Shown here: positions 7,949-15,970 of the stretch, one piece after another | Position numbering within the stretch: position 1 is the first letter of the stretch | Layout: each line of letters begins with the position of its first letter | Source of the DNA: Treponema sp. | Lineage (GTDB): Bacteria; Spirochaetota; Spirochaetia; Treponematales; Breznakiellaceae | Length of the DNA: 53,190 nt | Reading direction: 5' to 3' | Assembly (NCBI GenBank): GCA_031274285.1 | Contig: JAISQJ010000094.1 | Coordinates: 1-53,190, forward strand | Notes under the pieces: model-generated | The model's database searches: none | What the model was told of the DNA's origin: nothing | The model's input: only the letters and a program-made list of their open reading frames with translations | Program-made: the position numbers and the translations under genes

Positions 7949-9909
7949 TCATGCCCATGAAAAAGGTTTCCCTGGTGGTCATGGACAAGACCAGGGACGA
8001 ATCCCTTAAAAAGCTCCGGGAACTGGGGCTTGTCCACCTGGAACGGAAGCCCGTTGCCTCCGAGGCCCTTTCAAAGCTTCTGGACCGGAAGGGGAAGATC
8101 GAAAACGCCCTGGGAATCCTGCGCCCCTACGAGGGGGAGGCAAAAAAGGCCGGTTCCGGGCAGCCCCCCTCCCCGCGGGGTCCGCAGCCGCCCCTGCGGC
8201 GGGCCGGCGATCTGGCCCGTCCCGAGGACGCCCTCTATTCCGCGGACGCGGTTGACGATTTTCAGCGGCCCGATCTGGCGGCCCTGATACTGGACTATGC
8301 GGAAGAACGGAAGTCCCTGCAGGACCGGGCCGCGGTTCTGAGCAAGGAACGGAGCCGCCTGGAGGACTGGGGGAATTTTAATCCCCAGGATTTTTCCTTT
8401 CTGGCGGAGTGGGGGATTAAGCTTTCCCCCTATAAACTTTCCGCCAAGTCCTTTGAGGCCCTGTCCTCCGGGGCCCGGTCCCCGAATTCGGCGGGACCGG
8501 AGATCCCCTTTCTGGTAGCGGGGCGGGATAAAAATGCCGTCTATGTCCTGGTTCCGGACGGGGAGATACCCGGGGAAACCCCCTTTGCCCTGCCGGAACT
8601 TTCGCTTGAGGAACTTGACGGCCGCCTGGCTCAGATCCGGGATCAGCTTGGGGATATTGAACAGCGCCTCCTTTCCCTGGCCGATAGAAGGCCGATTCTT
8701 GAAGGGGAGGGCAGGACCCTGCTCAAACAAATCGAATTTGAAAGCGCCCGCCTGGGCATGGAAAGCCTGGAGGACGTTTCCCCGGACCAGCGGGTGTCCT
8801 GGATTACCGGCTACCTTCCCCAGGAGGACCTGGGGCATCTGAAACGGGCGGCCGCGGAACATGCCTGGGCCCTGGCGGCCGACGATCCGGGCGCCGACGA
8901 TCCGGTCCCCACCAAGCTGAAGAACGGGAAGCTGGTCAGCCTTATCTACCCCCTGACGGAGTTCCTGGAAGTGACCCCCGGTTACCGGGAGGCCGATATT
9001 TCCGGCTGGTTCCTGCTCTTCTTTTGCGTGTTCTTCGGGATGATCTTTGGGGACGCTGGATACGGCTGCCTCCTCTTTGGCATCGGCCTGGTCGCGGCCC
9101 TGAAAACTGTGAAAAAGGGGATACCCCAGGCGATCAAGATGCTCCTCCTCCTCAGCGTATCCAACATCCTCTGGGGGGTCCTTACCTGTACCTGGTTCGG
9201 CGTCGATCCCCTCAAGCTCCCTGCCCTGCTCCAGAATATCTCCCTGCCCCTCATTTCCGGCGCGGTTTCGGCCCGGGGGCCGGAGGCCAAGTCCCTGGTG
9301 GATCAGAACCTCATGATCTTCTGCTTCTCCCTGGCCCTGCTCCAGCTCTCCATCGGCCACATCATCGGGATTTTGCGGAATATCAAGGCCGGGTCCCTGC
9401 GTTTCCTGGCGGATCTGGGGAACACGGCCATGCTGGCGGGTATGTACAACGTGGTCCTCTTCCTGGTGGTCAGCAACGAGCTAAGGCGGATACCCCTCCT
9501 GCCCCTGAGCATCTACCTGATCGCCGGCGGCTTTGCCCTGAATTTCGCCTTCGCCAATTACGAGGGCAGCGTTGGCGCTTCCATTATGGAAAGCCTCAAG
9601 AATATTATTTCCGTGGTCCTGGGGATCACCAATGTTTTTTCCGATATCATGTCCTATATCCGCCTTTGGGCCGTGGGACTGGCGGGGGCTTCGATTTCTT
9701 CCACGGTAAACACCCTGGCCGGCCCCCTGCTGGGAAATTTCCTGGTGTTCCTGGGGATCATCCTCCTGGTCTTCGGCCACGGCCTCAATGTGGCCCTTAA
9801 CGTGCTTTCGGTGCTGGTCCACGGGGTCCGTTTGAATACCCTGGAGTTTTCCAGCCATGTGGGGCTTGCCTGGTCGGGTACGGCCTATAAGCCCTTTGCG
9901 GATACGTGA
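7945..9909 (+). CDS. atpI: V-type ATP synthase subunit I (membrane stator, subunit a)
   Basis: A 654-residue subunit with a cytoplasmic N-terminal half (1-330, coiled-coil segments at about 105-130 and 215-250) and a C-terminal half with about seven or eight membrane helices starting near FLLFFCVFFGMIFGDAGYG (residue 356). The last helix carries HGVRL, placing the probable essential arginine at R629, which would face the ring glutamate of subunit K and carry out ion transfer. The ATG overlaps the atpD stop by 4 bases; two further in-frame ATGs follow within 12 bases, so the exact start may be a few codons later. Confidence 0.92.
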   Translation: MIMPMKKVSLVVMDKTRDESLKKLRELGLVHLERKPVASEALSKLLDRKGKIENALGILRPYEGEAKKAGSGQPPSPRGPQPPLRRAGDLARPEDALYSADAVDDFQRPDLAALILDYAEERKSLQDRAAVLSKERSRLEDWGNFNPQDFSFLAEWGIKLSPYKLSAKSFEALSSGARSPNSAGPEIPFLVAGRDKNAVYVLVPDGEIPGETPFALPELSLEELDGRLAQIRDQLGDIEQRLLSLADRRPILEGEGRTLLKQIEFESARLGMESLEDVSPDQRVSWITGYLPQEDLGHLKRAAAEHAWALAADDPGADDPVPTKLKNGKLVSLIYPLTEFLEVTPGYREADISGWFLLFFCVFFGMIFGDAGYGCLLFGIGLVAALKTVKKGIPQAIKMLLLLSVSNILWGVLTCTWFGVDPLKLPALLQNISLPLISGAVSARGPEAKSLVDQNLMIFCFSLALLQLSIGHIIGILRNIKAGSLRFLADLGNTAMLAGMYNVVLFLVVSNELRRIPLLPLSIYLIAGGFALNFAFANYEGSVGASIMESLKNIISVVLGITNVFSDIMSYIRLWAVGLAGASISSTVNTLAGPLLGNFLVFLGIILLVFGHGLNVALNVLSVLVHGVRLNTLEFSSHVGLAWSGTAYKPFADT

Positions 9910-9946
9910 TAGACCGGAGATACCGGGAACTGGAGCGGTTTTTTAG

Positions 9947-10001
9947 TATCAATACGTTGTGTTGATATTCGGTTGTAGTTTATAAGCGGAAAGGTCCGCT
10001 T
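9947..10001 (+). promoter_or_regulatory. Two stem-loops in the leader of atpK
   Basis: TATCAA (9947-9952) pairs with TTGATA (9962-9967), and AAGCGGA (9984-9990) pairs perfectly with TCCGCTT (9995-10001) around AAGG. The second ends 4 bases before the AGGAG ribosome site of atpK. This 107-base gap is the largest in the operon, just ahead of the ring subunit needed in about ten copies. A role in boosting translation or protecting the 5' end of a processed message is inference, by analogy with the leader of E. coli atpE. Confidence 0.5.
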
Positions 10002-10016
10002 TAACAGGAGTTGGTT

Positions 10017-10451
10017 ATGAATCTAGGACTATTAGGCGCCGGTCTTGTGATGGGTATTGCCGCGGTGGGTTCGGCAATTGGTATCGGCATTGCCGGGCAG
10101 GCGGTAATCGGGGCGTGGAAAAAGTGTTACATCGGCAACAAGCCCGCGCCCATGACTCTGCTTGCCTTCGGCGGCGCGCCCCTAACCCAGACCTTCTACG
10201 GGTTTATTCTGATGATGCAGATGAAGACCCAGGCCCTGGTAAACACGGAGAACCAGTGGCTCTACCTGGGCTTTGGTATCGCTTCCGGTTTTGCCATGGC
10301 CTTTTCCGCCATTGCCCAGGGCCAGGCGGGGGCCGCGGGCGCCGATGCCCAGGCTGAAACGGGCAAAGGGTTTACCCAGTACATCGCCATCGTTGGTGTC
10401 TGCGAGACGGTTGCCCTCTTTGCCATGGTCCTCTCGATGATCAGCCTGTAA
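10017..10451 (+). CDS. atpK: V-type ATP synthase subunit K (membrane ring proteolipid)
   Basis: A 144-residue proteolipid with four hydrophobic helices, i.e. a duplicated hairpin. The first half has APLTQTFYGF (Gln58 instead of the acidic residue); the second has AIAQGQ (Gln101) and VCETVALF (Glu130, the ion-binding carboxylate). T57, Q58, Q101 and E130 match, in order and nearly in spacing, the Na+ ligands T64, Q65, Q110 and E139 of Enterococcus hirae NtpK. The ATG at 10017 follows AGGAG by 6 bases; an in-frame TTG at 10011 is too close to that site. Confidence 0.93.
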   Translation: MNLGLLGAGLVMGIAAVGSAIGIGIAGQAVIGAWKKCYIGNKPAPMTLLAFGGAPLTQTFYGFILMMQMKTQALVNTENQWLYLGFGIASGFAMAFSAIAQGQAGAAGADAQAETGKGFTQYIAIVGVCETVALFAMVLSMISL

Positions 10452-10459
10452 CGATAAAG

Positions 10460-11599
10460 GTGCCTGATCAGATCCTCGGCACGCAGGTTATAAAGATCGG
10501 CGGGTTTGATCATGTCGAACCCGTCTACCTTGGAGGCGGCCGCCCGGCGGCCATCCAGACCATGTGGAAGGACCGCCTTGCCCCCGGCGACCTTGAGGGG
10601 GAGCGGAGGAAGGCGACCCTGGCCCGGATAAACCGGCTCAAGGACATGGGCTGCGCCCTGCTCCGTTTCGCCGTGCCGGACCTTGAGTCCGCCGAAACCC
10701 TGGGCAGGCTTGCCGCCATGGTGAGCCTGCCCCTGGTGGCGGATATCCATTTCGATTACCGGATTGCCCTCCGCTGCCTTGATTTTTCCATTGCCAAAAT
10801 TCGTATCAACCCCGGTAACATCGGCGGCCGCGACAAGGTGGAAGCGGTGCTGGGCAAGGCGAAAGACCTGGACCGGCCCATCCGCATCGGGGTCAACGCG
10901 GGGAGCCTGCCCCAGGATCTGCGGGACAGCCTGGAACAGGGCCGCATTGACCGCCACACCGCCCTGGTGAAGGCCGCGGAGCGGGAACTGGAGATCTTCC
11001 GGGATTTTGGATTTTTGAACGGTATTGTTTCTATGAAGGCCTCCGGAATCGCCGATACTATAAGTGCCAACCGCCTTTTTGCCCAGAGGGCCTACCGCCT
11101 GGGGGAAGCCTTAGTTCCCCTCCACCTGGGGGTGACCGAAGCGGGGCCCCTGGTGGCGGGGGTGGTGAGGAACGCCGCCGCCCTTTTAGCCCTGCTGGCC
11201 GACGGTATCGGCGATACCATCCGGGTGTCCCTTTCGGACACCATGGAAAACGAGGTTATCGCGGGCCGGGAGATTCTGGGCGCGGTTTCCGATATTCAGG
11301 GCGGGAGCGTCCGGGGGCTGGGGGTAAAAATGGTATCCTGTCCCCGCTGCGGCAGGAATAGCTTCGATACCCACGGCTTTACCGAAAAATGGCTTCCCCG
11401 GCTCTACAGCCTGCATAAGGACCTGACGGTTGCCGTCATGGGCTGCGTGGTGAACGGCCCCGGGGAAGCGCGGGAAGCGGACTTGGGGATCACCGGGGCG
11501 GGGGACAAGGCGCTGCTCTTCCGTCGGGGAAAGGTTATCCGCACCCTTCCGGCGGAAGAAGCGGACGCTGCCTTCGCGGAAGAACTGGAAAAACTATAG
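10460..11599 (+). CDS. ispG: 4-hydroxy-3-methylbut-2-enyl diphosphate synthase (MEP pathway)
   Basis: A 379-residue enzyme for the penultimate step of isoprenoid synthesis, converting methylerythritol cyclodiphosphate to HMBPP with an electron donor. Motifs: LVADIHFDYRIAL (about 93-105) and KIRINPGNIG in the TIM barrel; the C-terminal cluster domain has SCPRCGRNSFDT and GCVVNGPGEAREAD, supplying the three cysteines of the [4Fe-4S] cluster. It starts with GTG only 8 bases after atpK, so it is probably the last gene of the same message. Length is typical of the short bacterial form. Confidence 0.94.
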   Translation: MPDQILGTQVIKIGGFDHVEPVYLGGGRPAAIQTMWKDRLAPGDLEGERRKATLARINRLKDMGCALLRFAVPDLESAETLGRLAAMVSLPLVADIHFDYRIALRCLDFSIAKIRINPGNIGGRDKVEAVLGKAKDLDRPIRIGVNAGSLPQDLRDSLEQGRIDRHTALVKAAERELEIFRDFGFLNGIVSMKASGIADTISANRLFAQRAYRLGEALVPLHLGVTEAGPLVAGVVRNAAALLALLADGIGDTIRVSLSDTMENEVIAGREILGAVSDIQGGSVRGLGVKMVSCPRCGRNSFDTHGFTEKWLPRLYSLHKDLTVAVMGCVVNGPGEAREADLGITGAGDKALLFRRGKVIRTLPAEEADAAFAEELEKL

Positions 11600-11621
11600 A
11601 CCCTAGACTTTAGTGTAAGAG

Positions 11622-12128
11622 GTGAGGAACTTGAAAAGGCGAATACTGTTGCTGTTATGCATGGCCGGCCTGATCAGCGTCGGCGTCTACGCGGATCATC
11701 CCAAGGACATGGTGGGGGTGGGCTTGTTCATGGGCGGCGGCTGGGCCAGTGTGGGCGGGGGCCTGTTTCACCCCGGCGTTACCATCAAGGCGCCCACCAT
11801 GCCTTTTTTTTGGGGTTTTAACGCATCCTTCGGCAAGGCCAGCGGCCTCGGCGTTTCGATGGATTACTATCTCCTGGACCGGGACCTGGTAAAGGACGGT
11901 TCCATCGATCTAGACTGGTTCCTGGGAGTAGGCGGATTTACCCATCTCTACTTCGGCAGCGATTTTACCCTTGCCCTGGGCTTCAGGCTGCCGATCGGCT
12001 TGTCCTGGCATATCAGTAACAGCCTTGAACTTTTCCTCGATGTGACTCCCGGCATCGGCGCCCGCTTCGATTCGGAGCCCTTCTACACTACGCTGGGGGG
12101 CGAGCTGGGGCTGAGGGTCTGGTTCTAA
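11622..12128 (+). CDS. Small exported protein, probable outer-membrane beta-barrel
   Basis: A 168-residue protein. After KRRILLLLCMAGLISVGVYA, a clear signal peptide, the mature part is rich in Gly and aromatic residues and alternates polar and hydrophobic residues (GVGLFMGGGWASVGGGLF, LALGFRLPIGLSWHIS), ending GLRVWF. A terminal Phe after alternating strands is typical of outer-membrane barrels; the size suits an 8-stranded OmpW/OmpX-like barrel, similar to small treponemal barrels such as TP0733. Start is GTG 11622 or, with better spacing from GGTGAGGA, TTG 11631. No function can be named. Confidence 0.6.
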   Translation: MRNLKRRILLLLCMAGLISVGVYADHPKDMVGVGLFMGGGWASVGGGLFHPGVTIKAPTMPFFWGFNASFGKASGLGVSMDYYLLDRDLVKDGSIDLDWFLGVGGFTHLYFGSDFTLALGFRLPIGLSWHISNSLELFLDVTPGIGARFDSEPFYTTLGGELGLRVWF

Positions 12129-12146
12129 GGCGCCGGAGGGACCTGC

Positions 12147-13289
12147 TTGAGGTTACACCGATTTTGCTTCCTGTTATTGTTTTTCTGGGGCTGCCTGAGT
12201 CTGTCCGCCCAAGACCGGCCCTGGTGGTACACCCTGGAGCGGGGGAAGTTGCTCTTCCGCCAGGGGGAATACGGCGCCGCACTCCTGGCCTTTGAGGACG
12301 CCCGCCGGCAGCGGCAGGATCAGTACGCCGGGATGGAAAAGGACCTTATCAATTTTCTTTCCATCCCCGAGGTGCGCCGCCTGGGGGATTCCCTTACGGT
12401 CCTGGAGTCCTACATCCGGGAACGGAGCCACCTGGATGCGGAAGTGGCGCTGCGGGAGCTGTACTACCGCGTTCCCCGGGAAAACCTTCGCGATTCCGCC
12501 CTGCTGGCCCTGGAGGAACTGGGGAAATTCAAGGTCTACCCCGAGGCGGAATACTGGATAGGGGAGACCTACCGCCTTGAAGGGGAACTGAACCTGGCCT
12601 TGGGCCAGTACGCCAAGGCCCTGGCCCAGAGCGCCCAACTGGAGGCCCCCGGCTTTGAACTGGATCTGCTCTACAAAATAGCGGACATCCACCGCCTCCG
12701 CCAGGAGCATAAGCTCATGGAGGAGACTCTGCTGAAAATCGTGGAGGGTAACAATGTCCGGGGCGAACCCTGGGACCCCCTGTGGTCGGGGAATGCGGGG
12801 ACCTCCGGCCAATTCGCCAGGAATTCCATGGCCCGGACCCTGGAAAACTCGGGACCCGCCCGTTTTCTCGTCATGTACCGCTACAACAACGGGCCCGTGG
12901 AACAGGCCCACCGCCTGCTGGGCCTCTACTATTACGCCTCCAACCGCTACGACCGGGCGGTGGAACACCTGATGTTCGCCTTTCTCATTCAAAACACCAT
13001 CCTCATCGAGGAAGTACAGCGGAGCCGTTACGATTTTACCTTCGAGTCCCTGGAAGCCCTTTTGGACGCCCTGGAGCGGCGGGACGATCTTCTGGCCTTC
13101 ATCGAAAAGACCGAATATTACCGCTGTACCTACTTCCTGGGAAGCGCCCTGTACGGCATCTACCGGGTACCCGCCGCCCGGGAGCTGTGGACCTTCCTCA
13201 GCCGCCGGGACCGGATTGGCTCATGGCAGGGCCGGGCCCTGGCCCAGCTTCAAAGACCCTCGGTTGAGGCCATGCCGGCTCCGGATTAG
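12147..13289 (+). CDS. Exported tetratricopeptide-repeat protein
   Basis: A 380-residue protein with a hydrophobic signal (FCFLLLFFWGCLSLSAQ). It starts with TTG at 12147 because GGAGGG lies 7 bases upstream and no ATG fits. The mature part is all-helical with TPR-like units, such as GKLLFRQGEYGAALLAFEDARRQ (about 33-55), AEYWIGETYRLEGELNLALGQYAKAL (about 134-159) and HRLLGLYYYASNRYDRAVEHLMFAF (about 254-278). The Cys in FFWGCLS could be a lipobox, but the match is poor. Proteins of this type usually act as periplasmic scaffolds; no partner can be named. It lies 18 bases after the barrel gene, so they may work together. Confidence 0.65.
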   Translation: MRLHRFCFLLLFFWGCLSLSAQDRPWWYTLERGKLLFRQGEYGAALLAFEDARRQRQDQYAGMEKDLINFLSIPEVRRLGDSLTVLESYIRERSHLDAEVALRELYYRVPRENLRDSALLALEELGKFKVYPEAEYWIGETYRLEGELNLALGQYAKALAQSAQLEAPGFELDLLYKIADIHRLRQEHKLMEETLLKIVEGNNVRGEPWDPLWSGNAGTSGQFARNSMARTLENSGPARFLVMYRYNNGPVEQAHRLLGLYYYASNRYDRAVEHLMFAFLIQNTILIEEVQRSRYDFTFESLEALLDALERRDDLLAFIEKTEYYRCTYFLGSALYGIYRVPAARELWTFLSRRDRIGSWQGRALAQLQRPSVEAMPAPD

Positions 13290-13312
13290 GGGCCTAGACA
13301 CGGAGCCCCTTT
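13288..13312 (+). terminator. Possible weak terminator after the TPR gene
   Basis: AGGGGC (13288-13293, overlapping the stop codon) pairs with GCCCCT (13305-13310) around an 11-base loop, followed by TTTCC. The stem is short and the T-run poor, so this may be only a pause site. Confidence 0.3.
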
Positions 13313-13363
13313 CCGTATAACCTTTACGAAATATCAAGCGCCGTATGGCAAGGAGATAAGAAC

Positions 13364-13534
13364 ATGGCCCAGGCCAGTAAGAACTCGCGTACCTCAAGCG
13401 CCACCCAAAAGTTTTTTTGTTCCTGCGGGGGCGAAGTAAAAATGAAGACCCTTTTTGAAAACGGCAAGGTAAAGAACATCGCCGAATGTGAAAAGTGCAA
13501 ACGGGTTGAGCGCCGTCCTTCGGATTTTAGGTAG
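13364..13534 (+). CDS. 56-residue zinc-ribbon microprotein
   Basis: ATG 13364 to TAG 13532-13534 encodes 56 residues. After a Ser/Thr/Lys-rich start come FFCSCGGEVKMK and, 20 residues later, AECEKCKRVERR. The CxC...CxxC pairs look like a small zinc ribbon, similar to the treble-clef or ribbon domains of ribosomal and RNA-binding microproteins. The ribosome site AAGGAGA lies 8 bases before the ATG. Coding is supported by the knuckle pattern, a good ribosome site and codon use like the neighbours. It lies just ahead of rpsT; a role in translation or nucleic-acid binding is inference. Confidence 0.75.
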   Translation: MAQASKNSRTSSATQKFFCSCGGEVKMKTLFENGKVKNIAECEKCKRVERRPSDFR

Positions 13535-13607
13535 ACCGGGCGGTAGTCGTATATGATTCTGATGGACACCCGCTTAAGAGCGGTGTTTATCGTATGGGGG
13601 GTTATCT

Positions 13608-13883
13608 TTGGCAGTTAAGAGCAGTTCCGCGGAAAAACGCCACCGGCAAAGCGAAGAGCGTCGGCTTAGGAACAAATCGGCAAAAAGCGCGGTCAGGACC
13701 AGCGCCAAGAAATTTGTCCTTTTAACCCAGAAAAAAGAACTGGGAGAGGCGGAGGCCGCGCTTAAAGACATGATCAAGAAGCTCGACAGCGCGGCCGGCA
13801 AGGGCATTATCAAAAAAAATACCGCGGCCCGTAAAAAATCCCGCATGCAGCGGCTTTTTAATTCATTAAAAAAGGCCCAGTAA
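13608..13883 (+). CDS. rpsT: 30S ribosomal protein S20
   Basis: A 91-residue, very basic protein with the S20 pattern: SSAEKRHRQSEERRLRNKSAKSAVRT near the start and a helix ending in GIIKKNTAARKKSRMQRLF, a clear S20 signature. S20 binds 16S rRNA in the small subunit. The start is TTG, preceded by GGGGGG at 13595-13600. E. coli rpsT also starts with UUG, where the weak start is part of autoregulation by free S20; the same may hold here. A bulged stem (ACACC-C-GCT with AGCGGTGT, about 13566-13586) lies in the leader. Confidence 0.95.
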   Translation: MAVKSSSAEKRHRQSEERRLRNKSAKSAVRTSAKKFVLLTQKKELGEAEAALKDMIKKLDSAAGKGIIKKNTAARKKSRMQRLFNSLKKAQ

Positions 13884-13981
13884 TTAGCCCCGGGCCGTAC
13901 CGGCGCGGCATGGCGGGAGGGAAAATTCTTATCTCCCCAGGCCGCGGGGCCGTAACACTAAACCGAACGTAATTTTTTGTA

Positions 13982-14320
13982 ATGGCGGCTTCCAAGTATA
14001 CCAAAGCGGATATCGTTGATTTGCTGTATGAAAAGACATCCATCAGCCGGAAAGAAATTCGAACCGTTGTTGATCTGTTCATTGAAGAGGTTAAACAAGC
14101 CTTGGTGCAAAATCAGGTGATTGAACTGAGGGGTTTCGGCACCTTCGAGATTAAAACCCGCAAGGGCCGTTCAAAGGCCCGGAATCCGAAGACCGGGGAA
14201 TCCGTAAGGGTCAGCTCCCACGGCGTGGCGTTTTTCCGGGCGGGCCGGGAACTGAGGCGGGCCGTGTGGGACCTTGAGAGCGAACAGGGGGATTCCCCCC
14301 CCGGCGCCGGAGAACCATGA
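13982..14320 (+). CDS. hup: HU-family DNA-binding protein
   Basis: A 112-residue histone-like protein. It has the full HU/IHF core: KYTKADIVDLLYEKTSISRKE, then VIELRGFGTFEIKTRKGRSKARNPKTGE, containing the DNA-grasping arm with the conserved RNP tip, and the closing helix. After the core there is an extra tail of about 15 residues rich in Asp, Gly, Ser and Pro. HU bends DNA and shapes the nucleoid. There is no evident Shine-Dalgarno site before the ATG (TTTTTTGTA), which is unusual for an abundant protein. The ATGA overlap with lnt suggests coupling. The order hup-lnt fits T. pallidum (TP0251-TP0252) as I remember it. Confidence 0.92.
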   Translation: MAASKYTKADIVDLLYEKTSISRKEIRTVVDLFIEEVKQALVQNQVIELRGFGTFEIKTRKGRSKARNPKTGESVRVSSHGVAFFRAGRELRRAVWDLESEQGDSPPGAGEP

Positions 14321-15948
14321 CTTCCAAATCCTTTGTAAGGGAGCTTGTGATCAACCTGGCCCTGGCGGCCCTGGGGATGATCCTGTTTGCCCTTTCCTTT
14401 CCCAATCTGCTGGTAGAAAAGGGGCTTCCCCTCCTGGCCTGGGCGGCCTGGACCCCTGTTTTTCTGCTGATCAGCCGGGTCAGCCTTCCCGCCTCGATCT
14501 TCTGGGGGGCCCTCTACGGTTATGGGGCCTACAGTCTTTTCAATTACTGGCTGGGGGTCTTTCATCCCATGGCGGGGCTCATTGTCTATAGCATCTATGT
14601 GGTGTACATGGCCCTTTGTTTTCCCCTGCTCAAACTGGCGGAACTTTGTTTTCCCCGCCGCTTTTACCTGGTTCAGTGGTGTCTGTGGCTGGGTTACGAA
14701 TACCTGCGGACCCTTGGCTTCCTGGGCTACCCCTACGGAATCTCCGGCTATTCCCAATGGACCCTGATCCCCGTGATTCAGGTTGCCCGCCTGGGGGGGG
14801 TCTGGGCCGTGTCCGCGCTGGTGCTTTACCCCTCCGCCGCGCTGGGGGCCGCCCTGCGGGGGATCGACGGGCTCCGGGCCGTCCCCGCCGCGGTAAAGGC
14901 CTTCTTCAGGCGGGAATGGCTTCCGGCCGCCCTCTGGGTCCTCTGCCTGTGCCTTTCCCTGGTCTACGGCCTGGTTTCCCGGGAGGATTACTCCGACGGC
15001 CCCCAGGTCCGCCTGGCCCTGATCCAGCATAACACCGACCCCTGGCGCGGGGATATGGACGAATACCGCCAGAATTTCCGGGTTTTAAGCCGCCTTTCCG
15101 ACGAAGCCCTGGCTGCCAGCCCCAGGCCCGATATGATGGTGTGGTCGGAAACGGCCTTTGTTCCCCGGATCTACTGGCACAGTACCTACCGGGACGACCG
15201 GGAGTCCTGGGACCTGGTCCGGGAGCTTCTGGCCTACTTGTCCAGGCAGGACGTTCCCTTTGTCATCGGAAACGATGACGCCCGCCTGGAGGGGGATGGC
15301 AAGGGGGGCTGGGACCGGGTAGACTACAATGCGGTCATGCTTTTTGAGGGGGGCGAGATCAGCGGGCTCTACCGGAAGCTGCGGCTGGTTCCCTTTACGG
15401 AGCATTTCCCCTACCGGCGGCAGTTCCCCGGTCTCTATAAGGCCCTGGTCAGTGCGGACACCCATTTTTGGGAAAAGGGGGAGGATGCCACGGTCTTTTC
15501 CGTGTCCGTCCCCCGGCCGGACGGTCCGGAAACCGTAAAATTTTCCACCCCCATCTGTTTTGAGGACACCTTTGGCTACCTTAGCCGGGACTTTGTGCGG
15601 AACGGGGCGGAGCTTATCGTGAACCTCTCCAACGATGCCTGGTCCCGCAGCCTTCCCGCCCAGAACCAGCATTTAAGCATGGCCGTATTCCGGGCGGTGG
15701 AGAACCGCCGTTCCATGGTCCGTTCCACCGCCTCCGGCCAGACCTGCGCGGTCAGTCCCGACGGCCGTGTCATAGCCCTGAGCCCTCCCTTCACGGAGAG
15801 CTGGATCACCGTTGAAGTTCCGGTCCTGTCCGGCCAGACCCTCTATACCGTGTACGGGGATTACCTGGGCCGGTTTTTTGCGGTATCTTCGGCGGCCCTG
15901 TTGCTTTTAGGCCTGGCATCCCGTATACTCAAGAGCATAAAAAAATGA
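14317..15948 (+). CDS. lnt: Apolipoprotein N-acyltransferase
   Basis: A 543-residue inner-membrane enzyme that adds the third acyl chain to the N-terminal cysteine of lipoproteins. About six membrane helices occupy residues 8-225, with another at the extreme C-terminus. The periplasmic nitrilase-like domain carries the triad E278 (VWSETAF), K354 (YRKLRLVPF) and C414 (TPICFEDTF), matching E. coli E267-K335-C387. It overlaps hup by 4 bases. The window contains several predicted lipoproteins or exported proteins that could be its substrates, for example the binding protein at 20085. Confidence 0.94.
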   Translation: MTSKSFVRELVINLALAALGMILFALSFPNLLVEKGLPLLAWAAWTPVFLLISRVSLPASIFWGALYGYGAYSLFNYWLGVFHPMAGLIVYSIYVVYMALCFPLLKLAELCFPRRFYLVQWCLWLGYEYLRTLGFLGYPYGISGYSQWTLIPVIQVARLGGVWAVSALVLYPSAALGAALRGIDGLRAVPAAVKAFFRREWLPAALWVLCLCLSLVYGLVSREDYSDGPQVRLALIQHNTDPWRGDMDEYRQNFRVLSRLSDEALAASPRPDMMVWSETAFVPRIYWHSTYRDDRESWDLVRELLAYLSRQDVPFVIGNDDARLEGDGKGGWDRVDYNAVMLFEGGEISGLYRKLRLVPFTEHFPYRRQFPGLYKALVSADTHFWEKGEDATVFSVSVPRPDGPETVKFSTPICFEDTFGYLSRDFVRNGAELIVNLSNDAWSRSLPAQNQHLSMAVFRAVENRRSMVRSTASGQTCAVSPDGRVIALSPPFTESWITVEVPVLSGQTLYTVYGDYLGRFFAVSSAALLLLGLASRILKSIKK

Positions 15949-15970
15949 TGTTGCAGCAAGGAAGGGGCCC

